Of a stretch of 28,041 nt of DNA, positions 8,493 to 16,907 are shown one piece after another (within the stretch, counting starts at the first letter, position 1; each line of letters begins with the position of its first letter). Position numbers and translations under genes: made by a program. A model generated the notes under the pieces. The model was not told where the DNA came from, did not search any database, and saw nothing but the letters and a program-made list of their open reading frames with translations. The stretch lies in contig JAIDBM010000002.1 in the NCBI GenBank assembly GCA_029056365.1, positions 1 through 28,041 on the forward strand, in the 5' to 3' direction. Source of the stretch: Muribaculaceae bacterium. GTDB lineage: Bacteria; Bacteroidota; Bacteroidia; Bacteroidales; Muribaculaceae.

Positions 8493-9862
8493 AAACCGTA
8501 CTTGTAATCGATGACCATCCGATAGTTCTCGCCGGCATACAAAGTGTGTTGTTGGACCGCAAATACAAGGTTGAGAAAGCATCCACTGCCGCAGAGGCTT
8601 TAAAGATTTGCAATTCAGACAAGAATATCGACCTGATAGTATGCGACCTGTCGCTTCAGGAGGGTACCGACGGTCTCGACCTTATCCGCTCGATGCGGGA
8701 GTCGGGATTTATCCGTCCGACAATTGTGTACACCATGCACGAGGAATTATGGAATATCGCCACCCTGATGAAGGCCGATGTTGAGGGTATAGTTCTCAAG
8801 GGCGATGATATCAGCGAGCTTGTGTTTGCCATCGACCGTGTGGCTTCCGGGCGGACTTACCGAAGTGCCGCTTTCGATGAGCGCCGTACCGAGGCGCTTA
8901 ATACCGACGGCATATTGTCGGCTGTCGATATCGAGGTTCTGAGGCGCTTGTCGAAAGGCGAGCATAACCGCGATATATCGGCAGCCATGTGTCTGAGCGA
9001 AAAATCCATAGAATACCATCGGTCGAATATTCTCAGGAAGTTGTGCTCCAGAACCATGGCCGAGGCCACGCGGCGTGCGATACGTCTGGGCATAATTACG
9101 GTGCTATGTATGGCTGTGTCGGTAACGACCGGTGCCGAGACTCCGGAGGCTGTCGATCTGGGTTTGTCGGTATTGTGGGCCGACCGTAATCTCGGAGCCG
9201 GAGCGCAAGGGGAAGCGGGCGAGTATATCGCCTTTGCCGAGACAGAAGAAAAAACCGCCTATACATGGGCAAGTTATCTGCATTGCGACAACGGCGACAT
9301 GTTTCAGTGCCATGATCTGGGTTCGGACAATATAAGCGGCACTGTTTACGATGCGGCAGCCGTGCGTCTTGGTGGCGGATGGCGTATGCCTACCGTGGCG
9401 GAGTTCGAGGAATTGTGCGCCTGTGAATATTCGTCGGCCACGGAGGGAGAAATGCCGGTGATTGTATTTGTGGGAGCGAACGGAAATTCCATAAATTTGC
9501 CTGTGGCCGGATATATGTCGAACGAAAGGCTTCTGCGAAAAGGTGCGGAAGGAATATACTGGACGGGAAACTGCGAAATCGAAGAGGAGGAATACGAGGG
9601 AGAGCTGATGAGACTGATTTCTCCGTTCAATCTGCTGCTTACCCGGGAATCGGTCATATCGCCGACATATGGCAATGCATCGCTTGGCGCTTGTGTACGT
9701 CCGGTAAAGGACCGCAGCACAGCACTGGGAGGCGCAACTTCTTCGCCGGCATCGGTAAGGGCTGTATATTCTGTCGATGGACTCAAGCTAAGCGATTCTG
9801 GAGCAAAAGGATTCTATATTGAGATTCTCGACGATGGTACTGTCAGGAAAGTGAGAAAGTAG
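8489..9862 (+). CDS. NarL/LuxR-type response regulator fused through a hydrophobic segment to a FISUMP domain
   Basis: Residues 1-120 are a receiver domain with the acidic pocket DD (8-9), phosphoacceptor Asp53 in VCDLS and Lys104. Residues 144-203 are a LuxR-type helix-turn-helix (LSKGEHNRDISAAMCLSEKS, then EYHRSNILRKL). At residue 204, where such regulators usually end, the frame continues. The last helix runs into a hydrophobic stretch (199-214, LGIITVLCMAVSVTTG). A FISUMP domain follows (about 218-406) with AVDLGLSVLWADRNLGA, GGGWRMPTVAEFEEL, NSINLPVAGY and GACVRPV. The C-terminal VYSVDG...GFYIEI...VRKVRK resembles Bacteroidota export or sorting tails. The topology predicts DNA binding inside and FISUMP outside. 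Another reading is that ATG 9056 (Met190) starts a separate secreted product. Domain calls are strong; how the fusion works is unknown. Confidence 0.9.
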   Translation: MKTVLVIDDHPIVLAGIQSVLLDRKYKVEKASTAAEALKICNSDKNIDLIVCDLSLQEGTDGLDLIRSMRESGFIRPTIVYTMHEELWNIATLMKADVEGIVLKGDDISELVFAIDRVASGRTYRSAAFDERRTEALNTDGILSAVDIEVLRRLSKGEHNRDISAAMCLSEKSIEYHRSNILRKLCSRTMAEATRRAIRLGIITVLCMAVSVTTGAETPEAVDLGLSVLWADRNLGAGAQGEAGEYIAFAETEEKTAYTWASYLHCDNGDMFQCHDLGSDNISGTVYDAAAVRLGGGWRMPTVAEFEELCACEYSSATEGEMPVIVFVGANGNSINLPVAGYMSNERLLRKGAEGIYWTGNCEIEEEEYEGELMRLISPFNLLLTRESVISPTYGNASLGACVRPVKDRSTALGGATSSPASVRAVYSVDGLKLSDSGAKGFYIEILDDGTVRKVRK

Positions 9863-9902
9863 ACTTTACATAAGCGTCGGCTCCAAGCGCCGGTTTCAGG
9901 AT

Positions 9903-9941
9903 TTATGGATTTCCCTAAATTTGTTTTAGGGAAATCCATAA
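9903..9941. terminator. 17-bp perfect inverted repeat (hairpin) between regulator and surface operon
   Basis: The left arm TATGGATTTCCCTAAA (9904-9919) and right arm TTTAGGGAAATCCATA (9925-9940) are exact complements around a five-base loop, and one more T-A pair extends the stem. It lies 41 bases after the regulator stop. No clean U-tract follows (ATTGTTTGTA), so it may be a two-way terminator, an attenuator or a dyad operator rather than a standard intrinsic terminator. Confidence 0.6.
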
Positions 9942-10000
9942 TTGTTTGTATAACAATGTTTTAAAATTATAATTCATGTAATTTTACGCCGCCGATTTCA

Positions 10001-10008
10001 TATCTTTG
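10001..10008 (+). promoter_or_regulatory. Bacteroidota-type -7 element of the surface-protein operon
   Basis: TATCTTTG fits TAnnTTTG exactly and is followed by an AT-rich leader of about 40 bases before the ATG at 10050. The same octamer precedes the sensor kinase gene. No good -33 TTTG box is seen, which would suit an activator-dependent promoter. Confidence 0.5.
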
Positions 10009-10049
10009 CATTATAATCCAATCATTAACACAATTTATTAGAGAGAATA

Positions 10050-13000
10050 ATGCGATTTTTTGAAAATCGGCTATGGCTTTCAGTCTGGACGGCTACGGCT
10101 CTTTCGCTGCTGACCGTGGCATGCGGCGATGAGCTACAGTTGCCCGACCGTAACTCCGCTGCGGAAAAATGCGCTGTTGAATTGAAGGCCGCTATCAGCC
10201 AGCAGGCATCATCACGGGCCGATGAAAGCGGTTTTGCCGATGGCGACCGTATGGGCGTATTTGTGGTGAATTACAATTCGGGGAGTCCGGGCACGCTGGA
10301 ACTACGCGGCAATCAGGCCAGTAACGTGGCATATACGCTTGACGCAGAAAGCGGACACTGGAAACCGGCTACAGATGTGTTCTGGCTCGATGAAGAAACC
10401 CCCGCCGACATATACGGCTACTATCCATACGACAATTCGCTTGCGAGTGTGGATGCATATCCGTTGGAACTGAGCGAGGACCAGGCGGCCCCCGGAGAAT
10501 ACGAAGCCTCGGACTTTCTGTGGGCCGTGGCCCCGGCGGCTGTACCGGGCAAGCCCGTGTCTCTTACATTCCGGCATGTTATGGCCGGGGTACAGGTCGA
10601 CCTGCGTCAGGGCAACGGGTTCGCGCCCGGCGAGTGGGAGAGTCTTGACCGTATAGTGGCGGTAGCCAGCTGCGTGCGCGGCTGTGAGATAAATCTGGCC
10701 TCCGGAAGCGTGCAGGCCGTAGGAAAAGCCGACCGTCCGATACTTATGAATCCGGACAGTCCCGACAGTTACAGGGCAGTCGTCGTGCCGCAGCGGGTGG
10801 AAGCCGGCAATACAGTGATAAGCATCACAATCGACGGCGTGCCTTACAATTATGTGCGCGACGGCGGAATGGACTACAGCGGCGGCAAGCTGCACAAATT
10901 CACAATGCGCGTCGACCGTAACGAAGCCACAGGCAAATATGCCGTGACGCTTACCGACAGTGATATATGCGAGTGGGAGGCTGACCGCAGCAGTCATAAT
11001 TTCGAGGCGAACTCTTATCTGGTGGTTCATTGCGCCGAGGCGGGCACGCTGAAAGCGGCCATAGCTGCCGCCGGTGCCGATTACCGTACGGTGAAGAACC
11101 TCAAGGTCACCGGTACGCTCGACTGGACCGACTTCAAGACTATGCGCAATGAAATGGAAGCGCTTACGGCACTGAACCTGAAGGAAGTGCGCGTGGTGAA
11201 TGCCATTACCGATAAAATCAACGGCAGCGAGGTGCTGGAGTCGGCGGTGAACGACTGTCTGCCTATCGACGCCCTGAGCGACAAGGCCAGCCTTCGGCGA
11301 CTGATACTGCCCGAAGGCATAACCCGTATAGGCAACAACGCGCTGGCGCATCTGCGTCTGACATCCACACTGATTATACCCGAGTCGGTGAAAGTGTTCG
11401 ACCCATGGTGTTTTCAGTGCATTGGCGATGAAGCCACAATAGTGTTGCCGAACAGTTATGAGTCGGTCGGCGACTGTGCGTTCTACGGCTGTGCCGCCAC
11501 CTTTGAGCTGAAACTGCCGTCGACATTAAAACACATTGGCTCCGATGCCTTTATGCGCTGTGTCAACGCTTACGGAACTTTCGCCCTGCCTCCGGGTCTG
11601 GAATACCTGGGAGGTGGAGCATTCAACGAATGCGGTCGCGAGCTTCAGGGCGACATTGTAATACCGGTGGCCATCACCGATGTGCCGCGCATCTGTCCCG
11701 GCTTTGCCAACGGCACCAATCTTATACTCCACGAGGGTGTGAGAACTATAAGCGACGATGCATTCTCCGGCCAGCGCTTTAACAGTCCGGTAGTGTTTCC
11801 GTCGGGTCTCGAACGTATAGGTTATCAGGCCTTCGCATTCTGTCGCTTTGCCGGCAACATAAGTCTGCCCGCCGGGCTGAGATATATCGGGGAGCGGGCC
11901 TTCATGGAGACCAACACCGGCGGCGATATTGAGTGGCCGGCCAATATAGAGACAACCGGAAGCGCCTTCAACTGCACCTCGGTCAGCTCGGTGGTGATAG
12001 GCAACAATGTGCTGCAGATCGGGTCGGAATCGTTCAGCCGCAACCACAGCATGCGTACAGTGCGTATCGGTGCCAATGTGGAGTATGTAGGCCCTGACGC
12101 ATTTTCCGACTGTCCGGCCCTGCAGACTATGGTGTGTATGGCCAAGACCCCGCCCCGTGCCACTGCCGATGCTTTCAGCGGAATCTACTTCGACAAATGC
12201 GTGCTTGAAGTTCCCGCCGGGTCGGTGTCGGCTTATCGCAATGCCGATGGCTGGAAACAGTTTCTGAACATCACCGAACATCACGAACTGGCGGTGAATC
12301 TGCCCGAAATCAGCTGTCTTGACAAAGGGGTCACACGCAGCGCCATGGTACGGGCCGAAGGTTCGTGGCGGGTAAGTTCATGTCCGTCGTGGGTAAGAGT
12401 CGAGCCTTCGCAAGGAAACGGCAAAGGAGAAATAACAATCGAGGTCGAGGCCATGGCCGCATCGGCATCGTCACGTGAGGATGAAATAGTGTTTACTCTC
12501 GACGGCAAGGACTACAGCACATACACCACTGTGCGCCAGCTGAGCGCCGACCATGGCGAAGACGTGGAGCAGGTGCTGCAGCAGGCATGGGCCGGAGGCA
12601 GTGACATACCGCTGTTCATTGTAGGCGAGGGATTTACTGCCGACCGTATCGCCGACGGCACTTACGCCGCTGTAATGCGCAGTACCATGGAACAATTCTT
12701 CGCCATAGAGCCGTACCGCAGCCTGCGCGGGCACTTCCGTGTAAGCACCGCCTATGCATGCTCTCCCGACGAGGGGGTAGGCGATGTGGCCACTATGAAA
12801 AACACATGTTTTAATACCGACGGTACCACTCCTGATGAGCAGGCTCTACGGTCTTATATCGGCAGAGTGTCGCCGTCGGTTTTATCGTCTCTTAGCCGTG
12901 CGCTGGTGATAGTGGTGTGCAATTATAATTCATTCTCAGGCTCAGGCACCATATGTGACGACGGATTAGCAATCGCCGCCATCGGCCATGTCGACGAGGC

Positions 13001-13442
13001 ATATCCGTACGACCAGCGCGGACTGGTGCAGCACTTCGCCGGCGGCGAGGCATTTGCCGGTCTGGGCAACGAGGGAGTGGGGCACTTCCACCATATCAAG
13101 GGCTGTCCGTGTCCGATGTGCTCCGATATCACACGCTTCAACAGCATGAAGCAGCGTGGCTACTTCGAGAACCTCAGTATGTCGGGCAAGATGAGCGATG
13201 CTCCGTGGCGCGACTTTATCTTCCATCCGAATTACAGTGCGGTGGTAGATATGTGGGAAGGTGGCTACAACCACAGTCGCGGAGTATGGCGTTCGGAGGC
13301 CAACAGTGTGATGAACACCTATATAAGCTATTTCAACGCCATATCGCGCTATACTATCTACCGGAGTGTGATGCGCCGCGCGGGCCTGGAGGCGAGTCTT
13401 GAACATTTTATTTCTATCGACAAATACGAACCAGCTCAATAA
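10050..13442 (+). CDS. Fimbrillin-like / BspA LRR / BACON-like / M64-like surface lipoprotein, copy 1 (catalytic motif lost)
   Basis: A 1130-residue protein with a lipoprotein signal (LTVAC, Cys25). Domains in order: fimbrillin-like (about 35-310, with DRMGVFVVNY, YGYYPYD, YEASDFLWA and FRHVMAG); a linker and LRR cap (320-400); BspA/LRR_5 repeats (about 405-740, for example LPEGITRIGNNAL) ending in a typical cap VPAGSVSAYR...GWKQF; a BACON-like domain (about 748-835, PSWVRVEPSQGNG); and an M64 (IgA peptidase-like) domain (about 850-1120). In the M64 domain the zinc motif is degenerate. The copy 2 motif HEAGGH is here HFAGGE (995-1000), replacing the catalytic Glu and the second His. It is therefore probably a pseudoenzyme with a binding or structural role. 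A Cys cluster (1019, 1021, 1024) follows. It is first in the operon, and its stop directly abuts copy 2 (TAAATG). Confidence 0.88.
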   Translation: MRFFENRLWLSVWTATALSLLTVACGDELQLPDRNSAAEKCAVELKAAISQQASSRADESGFADGDRMGVFVVNYNSGSPGTLELRGNQASNVAYTLDAESGHWKPATDVFWLDEETPADIYGYYPYDNSLASVDAYPLELSEDQAAPGEYEASDFLWAVAPAAVPGKPVSLTFRHVMAGVQVDLRQGNGFAPGEWESLDRIVAVASCVRGCEINLASGSVQAVGKADRPILMNPDSPDSYRAVVVPQRVEAGNTVISITIDGVPYNYVRDGGMDYSGGKLHKFTMRVDRNEATGKYAVTLTDSDICEWEADRSSHNFEANSYLVVHCAEAGTLKAAIAAAGADYRTVKNLKVTGTLDWTDFKTMRNEMEALTALNLKEVRVVNAITDKINGSEVLESAVNDCLPIDALSDKASLRRLILPEGITRIGNNALAHLRLTSTLIIPESVKVFDPWCFQCIGDEATIVLPNSYESVGDCAFYGCAATFELKLPSTLKHIGSDAFMRCVNAYGTFALPPGLEYLGGGAFNECGRELQGDIVIPVAITDVPRICPGFANGTNLILHEGVRTISDDAFSGQRFNSPVVFPSGLERIGYQAFAFCRFAGNISLPAGLRYIGERAFMETNTGGDIEWPANIETTGSAFNCTSVSSVVIGNNVLQIGSESFSRNHSMRTVRIGANVEYVGPDAFSDCPALQTMVCMAKTPPRATADAFSGIYFDKCVLEVPAGSVSAYRNADGWKQFLNITEHHELAVNLPEISCLDKGVTRSAMVRAEGSWRVSSCPSWVRVEPSQGNGKGEITIEVEAMAASASSREDEIVFTLDGKDYSTYTTVRQLSADHGEDVEQVLQQAWAGGSDIPLFIVGEGFTADRIADGTYAAVMRSTMEQFFAIEPYRSLRGHFRVSTAYACSPDEGVGDVATMKNTCFNTDGTTPDEQALRSYIGRVSPSVLSSLSRALVIVVCNYNSFSGSGTICDDGLAIAAIGHVDEAYPYDQRGLVQHFAGGEAFAGLGNEGVGHFHHIKGCPCPMCSDITRFNSMKQRGYFENLSMSGKMSDAPWRDFIFHPNYSAVVDMWEGGYNHSRGVWRSEANSVMNTYISYFNAISRYTIYRSVMRRAGLEASLEHFISIDKYEPAQ

Positions 13443-16400
13443 ATGAAACGACAAATAAATATGGTGCCTGCGGCTCTGTCGGCGGCATTGCTGCTTGCCG
13501 GAGCCTGCTCGGAGAGTCCGCTGATGTCTCCGCTGCCGGACTCCTCGGCCTCAGGCGCGGAAATACGGCTGCAGGCCGAGATTGATCAGATTAACAGTTC
13601 GCGTGCCGATGACAACGGTTTCGCCAATGGCGACAATATCGGTGTATATGTGGTTGACTTCGGAGCCGATGGCCAGCCGTCGCCGCTTACACCGGATGCC
13701 CGTCCGGCAAGCAACGTGAAATTCACCTTCGATGCCGCCTCCGGCCAGTGGACCGGCGAACGTCCGCTATATTTCACCGATGACCATACTCAGGCCGATG
13801 TATATGGCTATTACCCTTACCGGGAGGAAATGCCCAGCACGGAGTCCATGCGTCACAGTGTGAGCGAAAATCAGAACACAGAGTCTTCGGGCAGAAAGCT
13901 GTCGGGCTATGAGTCCTCCGACCTGCTTGTGGCTGCCTCGGGCGCGGTGAGTCCATCGGTGCCGCTGATAAATCTTGTGTTCCGCCATGTAATGGCCGGA
14001 ATACAGGTTACTCTCGTGGAGGGCGAGGGTTTCGACGATGGCGAATGGCAAGAGCTTGAGAAATCGGTGATTGTCGGTGGAACTTTGCTTGACGCAGAGG
14101 TGGATATTGCCTCAGGCAATGTAACTCCGGCCTCCGACAGCCGTCGTGCCTCGATTATAGCTGCGGCCAATGGCATGGACTTCCGCGCTGTGGCAGTGCC
14201 GCAGACAGTTCCGTCGGGAACAGTGCTGCTGACGCTGAATGTAGGCAGCGATTCTTACCGCTTTGTGCGCGACAGCGACATGGAATACCTTTCCGGCAGC
14301 TTGCATAAGTTCACCATCGAGGTTACCAAGTCGCTTCCGTCGGGCGACTATGAGTTCAGCCTTATAGGCGAGGCTATCACCGCCTGGGAGAGCGACCCCG
14401 CCAGCCATGACGGCAAACTTAAGGAATACCGGGTGGTGGACGTGCCGCAGGCCGGAGGACTCCGTCAGGCCCTTGAGTCGGCAGGAATAAAGTACAGCGG
14501 GGTGGTGAACCTGAAAATCACCGGACAGCTGAATCACGACGACTTCTTTTTCATGCGCGAGAACATGAAACAGGTCGAGGCCCTGAGCCTTAAGGATGCC
14601 ATATGCCAGAGTGGCGACCAGGATTATCCCGTAGGCCTGCCGGTAGATGCCTTCAACGGCATGAAGCTGCTCGGAAGCGTTGTGTTTCCCGACAAGATGC
14701 AGGTGATCGGCGGCGGAGCTTTCCGTAACACCAATCTCAGCGGCTCGCTTAACCTGCCGGAAGGACTGGTGAAAATCGGAGGGTCGGCATTCAGCAACTG
14801 GGGCGCATATACCGACTGCAAGCTTAATCTTACAGGAACACTCACTTTGCCCTCGACATTGAAGATAATAGAAAGTTCGGCGTTTGAGAACAACAACTTC
14901 ACCGGTCGGCTGATTTTGCCGGAAGGTCTGCAGGAGATAGGCGATGGCGCCTTCAAGGATTGCGCTTACATAAGTGGTCCGTTGAAACTGCCGTCGACGC
15001 TGAAAGTTCTCGGAGTGGAGTCGTTTCAGGACGCCAGGAGTCTGAGCGGACGTCTTGAGATACCGTCAGGCATCACCGTGCTTGAGCGGGCATTCGCATC
15101 AACCGGATTCAGTACCATAGTTGTGCCCCGGCATCTTGCCGCACTTGGCAACGATGCTTTGGCCGGAACCACATTCCGTGGCGATTTCATTGTGCCTGAG
15201 ACTGTAACCGCCATAGGCGAGGGTGCGTTCCGGAACTCGCGGTTCAGCCATGTGGTTCTGCCGCAGAAACTCGAATTTCTCAACGACCGCTGTTTCCAGG
15301 GCTGCGGCAATCTTATCGACACCATTATCGTACCGCCGCTGATCGAGACTGTCGGCGCCGAGTGCTTTCAAGGCTGCACACAGCTCGATGCAATTGTTTT
15401 GCCCGGGTCGGTTACCCGTATCAAGGAGTTCGCGTTTGAAAACTGCCGGTCGCTTACCTATCTGCGCTGTGATGCCGCGGAGCCGCCCGCAGTGCCCGAA
15501 AATGCCTTCCAGGGAATCAACAAAGATAATTTCACAGTAGAGGTGCCAGAGGCAAGTGTCGACAAGTACCGTCAGGCTCCCGGCTGGAGGGAGTTCCGTC
15601 GCATAAGCGCCTACCGGGGCTTTGTGGCCCGTCCGTCGAAATACAATGTGCTCAACAACGGCGGCACACGTACGATAGTTCTTAACGCCGATGACGCATG
15701 GGAGCTGACCTCGATTCCTTCGTGGTGTAGTGTAAATGTGACTTCAGGCAATAAAAAAACCGAACTGACGCTCACCGTCGACCGTCTGCCACATGGGGCG
15801 GGCAACCGAAGCGACATTGTCGAGTTCCGGCTGGCCGGCGATGGAGGTCATACCACACATGTGAATGTGAGCCAGTACGACTATGACTATGATGAGGACG
15901 CACTGGTGCAGCTTTCGCAGTCGTCGCGGGGCAAGGGGATAAATCTGTTTGTGGTGGGCGATGGCTTCGATGCCGCCGACATAGCCTCCGGAGAGTATCT
16001 TGCCGCCATGGAGCGCGAGGCCGGCTATATGTTCGCCGTGGAACCTTATGCAAGCTATCGCGACTATTTCAATGTCTACACCGCCATAGCGCTCTCCGAC
16101 GACAGCGGGGTAGAGGACGTGAACCATTGGCGCACTACCAAATTCCATACCGTGATAGCGAACTCCGATGCCCGCCTGAGCAGCGACTACAACGCAGCCA
16201 TGGCATATTGCGCCGAAGTAATGCCATCGCTTGCCGACGGTCCGGAGCCGCAGCTCGGTATGATACTTGTGGCCAATTCCGACATATATGAAGGCGTGAC
16301 TTATTCCGACTACGGCTATAACTTCTGCGCGGTGGTTACCATGAGCACTCTCGACTATCCGTACGATGCACGCGGACTGGTACTGCATGAGGCCGGAGGT

Positions 16401-16907
16401 CATGGCTTAGGACGTCTCGCTGATGAATACAGCTACCATCAGGCATATCTCCAGAAGTGTACCTGTGTGTGTTGCGAGCACAAGTCCGACCTTGAACTGA
16501 TGCAAAGCTATGGCTACGGACTGAATCTCAGTCTGCAGGGCCGTTCAGGCGAGGTGCCGTGGCGGCATCTGATGTTCCATCCCGATTATTCATCGGACGT
16601 TGACATATATGAGGGCGGATTTTTCCATTCGCGTGGAGTGTACCGTTCGGAATTCAACAGCTGCATGAACAACAACGTGTCGTATTACTCGGCATGGAGC
16701 CGTGAGCTGATAGTGCGGAACATAATGTTTCTGGCCGGCGAGGAATTCGTGCTCGACGACTTCTATGCCACAGACCGACGCGCCATCGCGCAGGCGGCCG
16801 CTCCGATATTGTCGCGCTCGGCTTCCGCTGTTCCGTTGTCGATGAGCTGCCGGGCGCCGGTATTTGTGCGGAGCTTTGAATTCGACAGGAAAGGAGGCAG
16901 AAAATGA
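13443..16907 (+). CDS. Fimbrillin-like / BspA LRR / BACON-like / M64 metallopeptidase-like surface lipoprotein, copy 2 (motif retained)
   Basis: A 1154-residue paralogue of copy 1. It has a lipobox (LAGAC, Cys22), a fimbrillin-like domain (about 40-315), an LRR cap (325-395), BspA repeats (about 400-725), a BACON-like domain (about 735-815) and an M64-like domain (about 830-1105). The zinc-binding region reads HEAGGHGLGRLADEY from residue 982: His982, Glu983 and His987 with a downstream Asp994. The two His are five residues apart, one more than in HExxH. A Cys cluster CTCVCC (1006-1011) follows. The downstream EGGFFHSRGVYRSEFNSCMN is conserved among the three copies. M64 enzymes include the Clostridium ramosum IgA peptidase, but the substrate here is unknown. 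A low-complexity tail (1112-1154) may be a linker. The stop overlaps the next ATG (ATGA). Of the three, this copy is most likely active. Confidence 0.9.
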   Translation: MKRQINMVPAALSAALLLAGACSESPLMSPLPDSSASGAEIRLQAEIDQINSSRADDNGFANGDNIGVYVVDFGADGQPSPLTPDARPASNVKFTFDAASGQWTGERPLYFTDDHTQADVYGYYPYREEMPSTESMRHSVSENQNTESSGRKLSGYESSDLLVAASGAVSPSVPLINLVFRHVMAGIQVTLVEGEGFDDGEWQELEKSVIVGGTLLDAEVDIASGNVTPASDSRRASIIAAANGMDFRAVAVPQTVPSGTVLLTLNVGSDSYRFVRDSDMEYLSGSLHKFTIEVTKSLPSGDYEFSLIGEAITAWESDPASHDGKLKEYRVVDVPQAGGLRQALESAGIKYSGVVNLKITGQLNHDDFFFMRENMKQVEALSLKDAICQSGDQDYPVGLPVDAFNGMKLLGSVVFPDKMQVIGGGAFRNTNLSGSLNLPEGLVKIGGSAFSNWGAYTDCKLNLTGTLTLPSTLKIIESSAFENNNFTGRLILPEGLQEIGDGAFKDCAYISGPLKLPSTLKVLGVESFQDARSLSGRLEIPSGITVLERAFASTGFSTIVVPRHLAALGNDALAGTTFRGDFIVPETVTAIGEGAFRNSRFSHVVLPQKLEFLNDRCFQGCGNLIDTIIVPPLIETVGAECFQGCTQLDAIVLPGSVTRIKEFAFENCRSLTYLRCDAAEPPAVPENAFQGINKDNFTVEVPEASVDKYRQAPGWREFRRISAYRGFVARPSKYNVLNNGGTRTIVLNADDAWELTSIPSWCSVNVTSGNKKTELTLTVDRLPHGAGNRSDIVEFRLAGDGGHTTHVNVSQYDYDYDEDALVQLSQSSRGKGINLFVVGDGFDAADIASGEYLAAMEREAGYMFAVEPYASYRDYFNVYTAIALSDDSGVEDVNHWRTTKFHTVIANSDARLSSDYNAAMAYCAEVMPSLADGPEPQLGMILVANSDIYEGVTYSDYGYNFCAVVTMSTLDYPYDARGLVLHEAGGHGLGRLADEYSYHQAYLQKCTCVCCEHKSDLELMQSYGYGLNLSLQGRSGEVPWRHLMFHPDYSSDVDIYEGGFFHSRGVYRSEFNSCMNNNVSYYSAWSRELIVRNIMFLAGEEFVLDDFYATDRRAIAQAAAPILSRSASAVPLSMSCRAPVFVRSFEFDRKGGRK

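Noticed and set aside
7338..8582. Open 414-codon frame on the minus strand opposite the sensor kinase
   Set aside because: The plus-strand frame has clear TPR, membrane and kinase motifs. The antisense frame is rich in His/Arg/Gln with no family features, a usual by-product of GC-rich coding DNA.
9080..9130. A frameshift or assembly error joining the regulator and the FISUMP gene
   Set aside because: The frame is continuous and both domains are intact on either side with no homopolymer at the junction. It remains worth checking in reads but was not taken as the main reading.
10302..11351. Open 349-codon minus-strand frame inside surface copy 1
   Set aside because: It lies antisense to the fimbrillin-like and LRR regions, which repeat in the two paralogues; there is no independent support.
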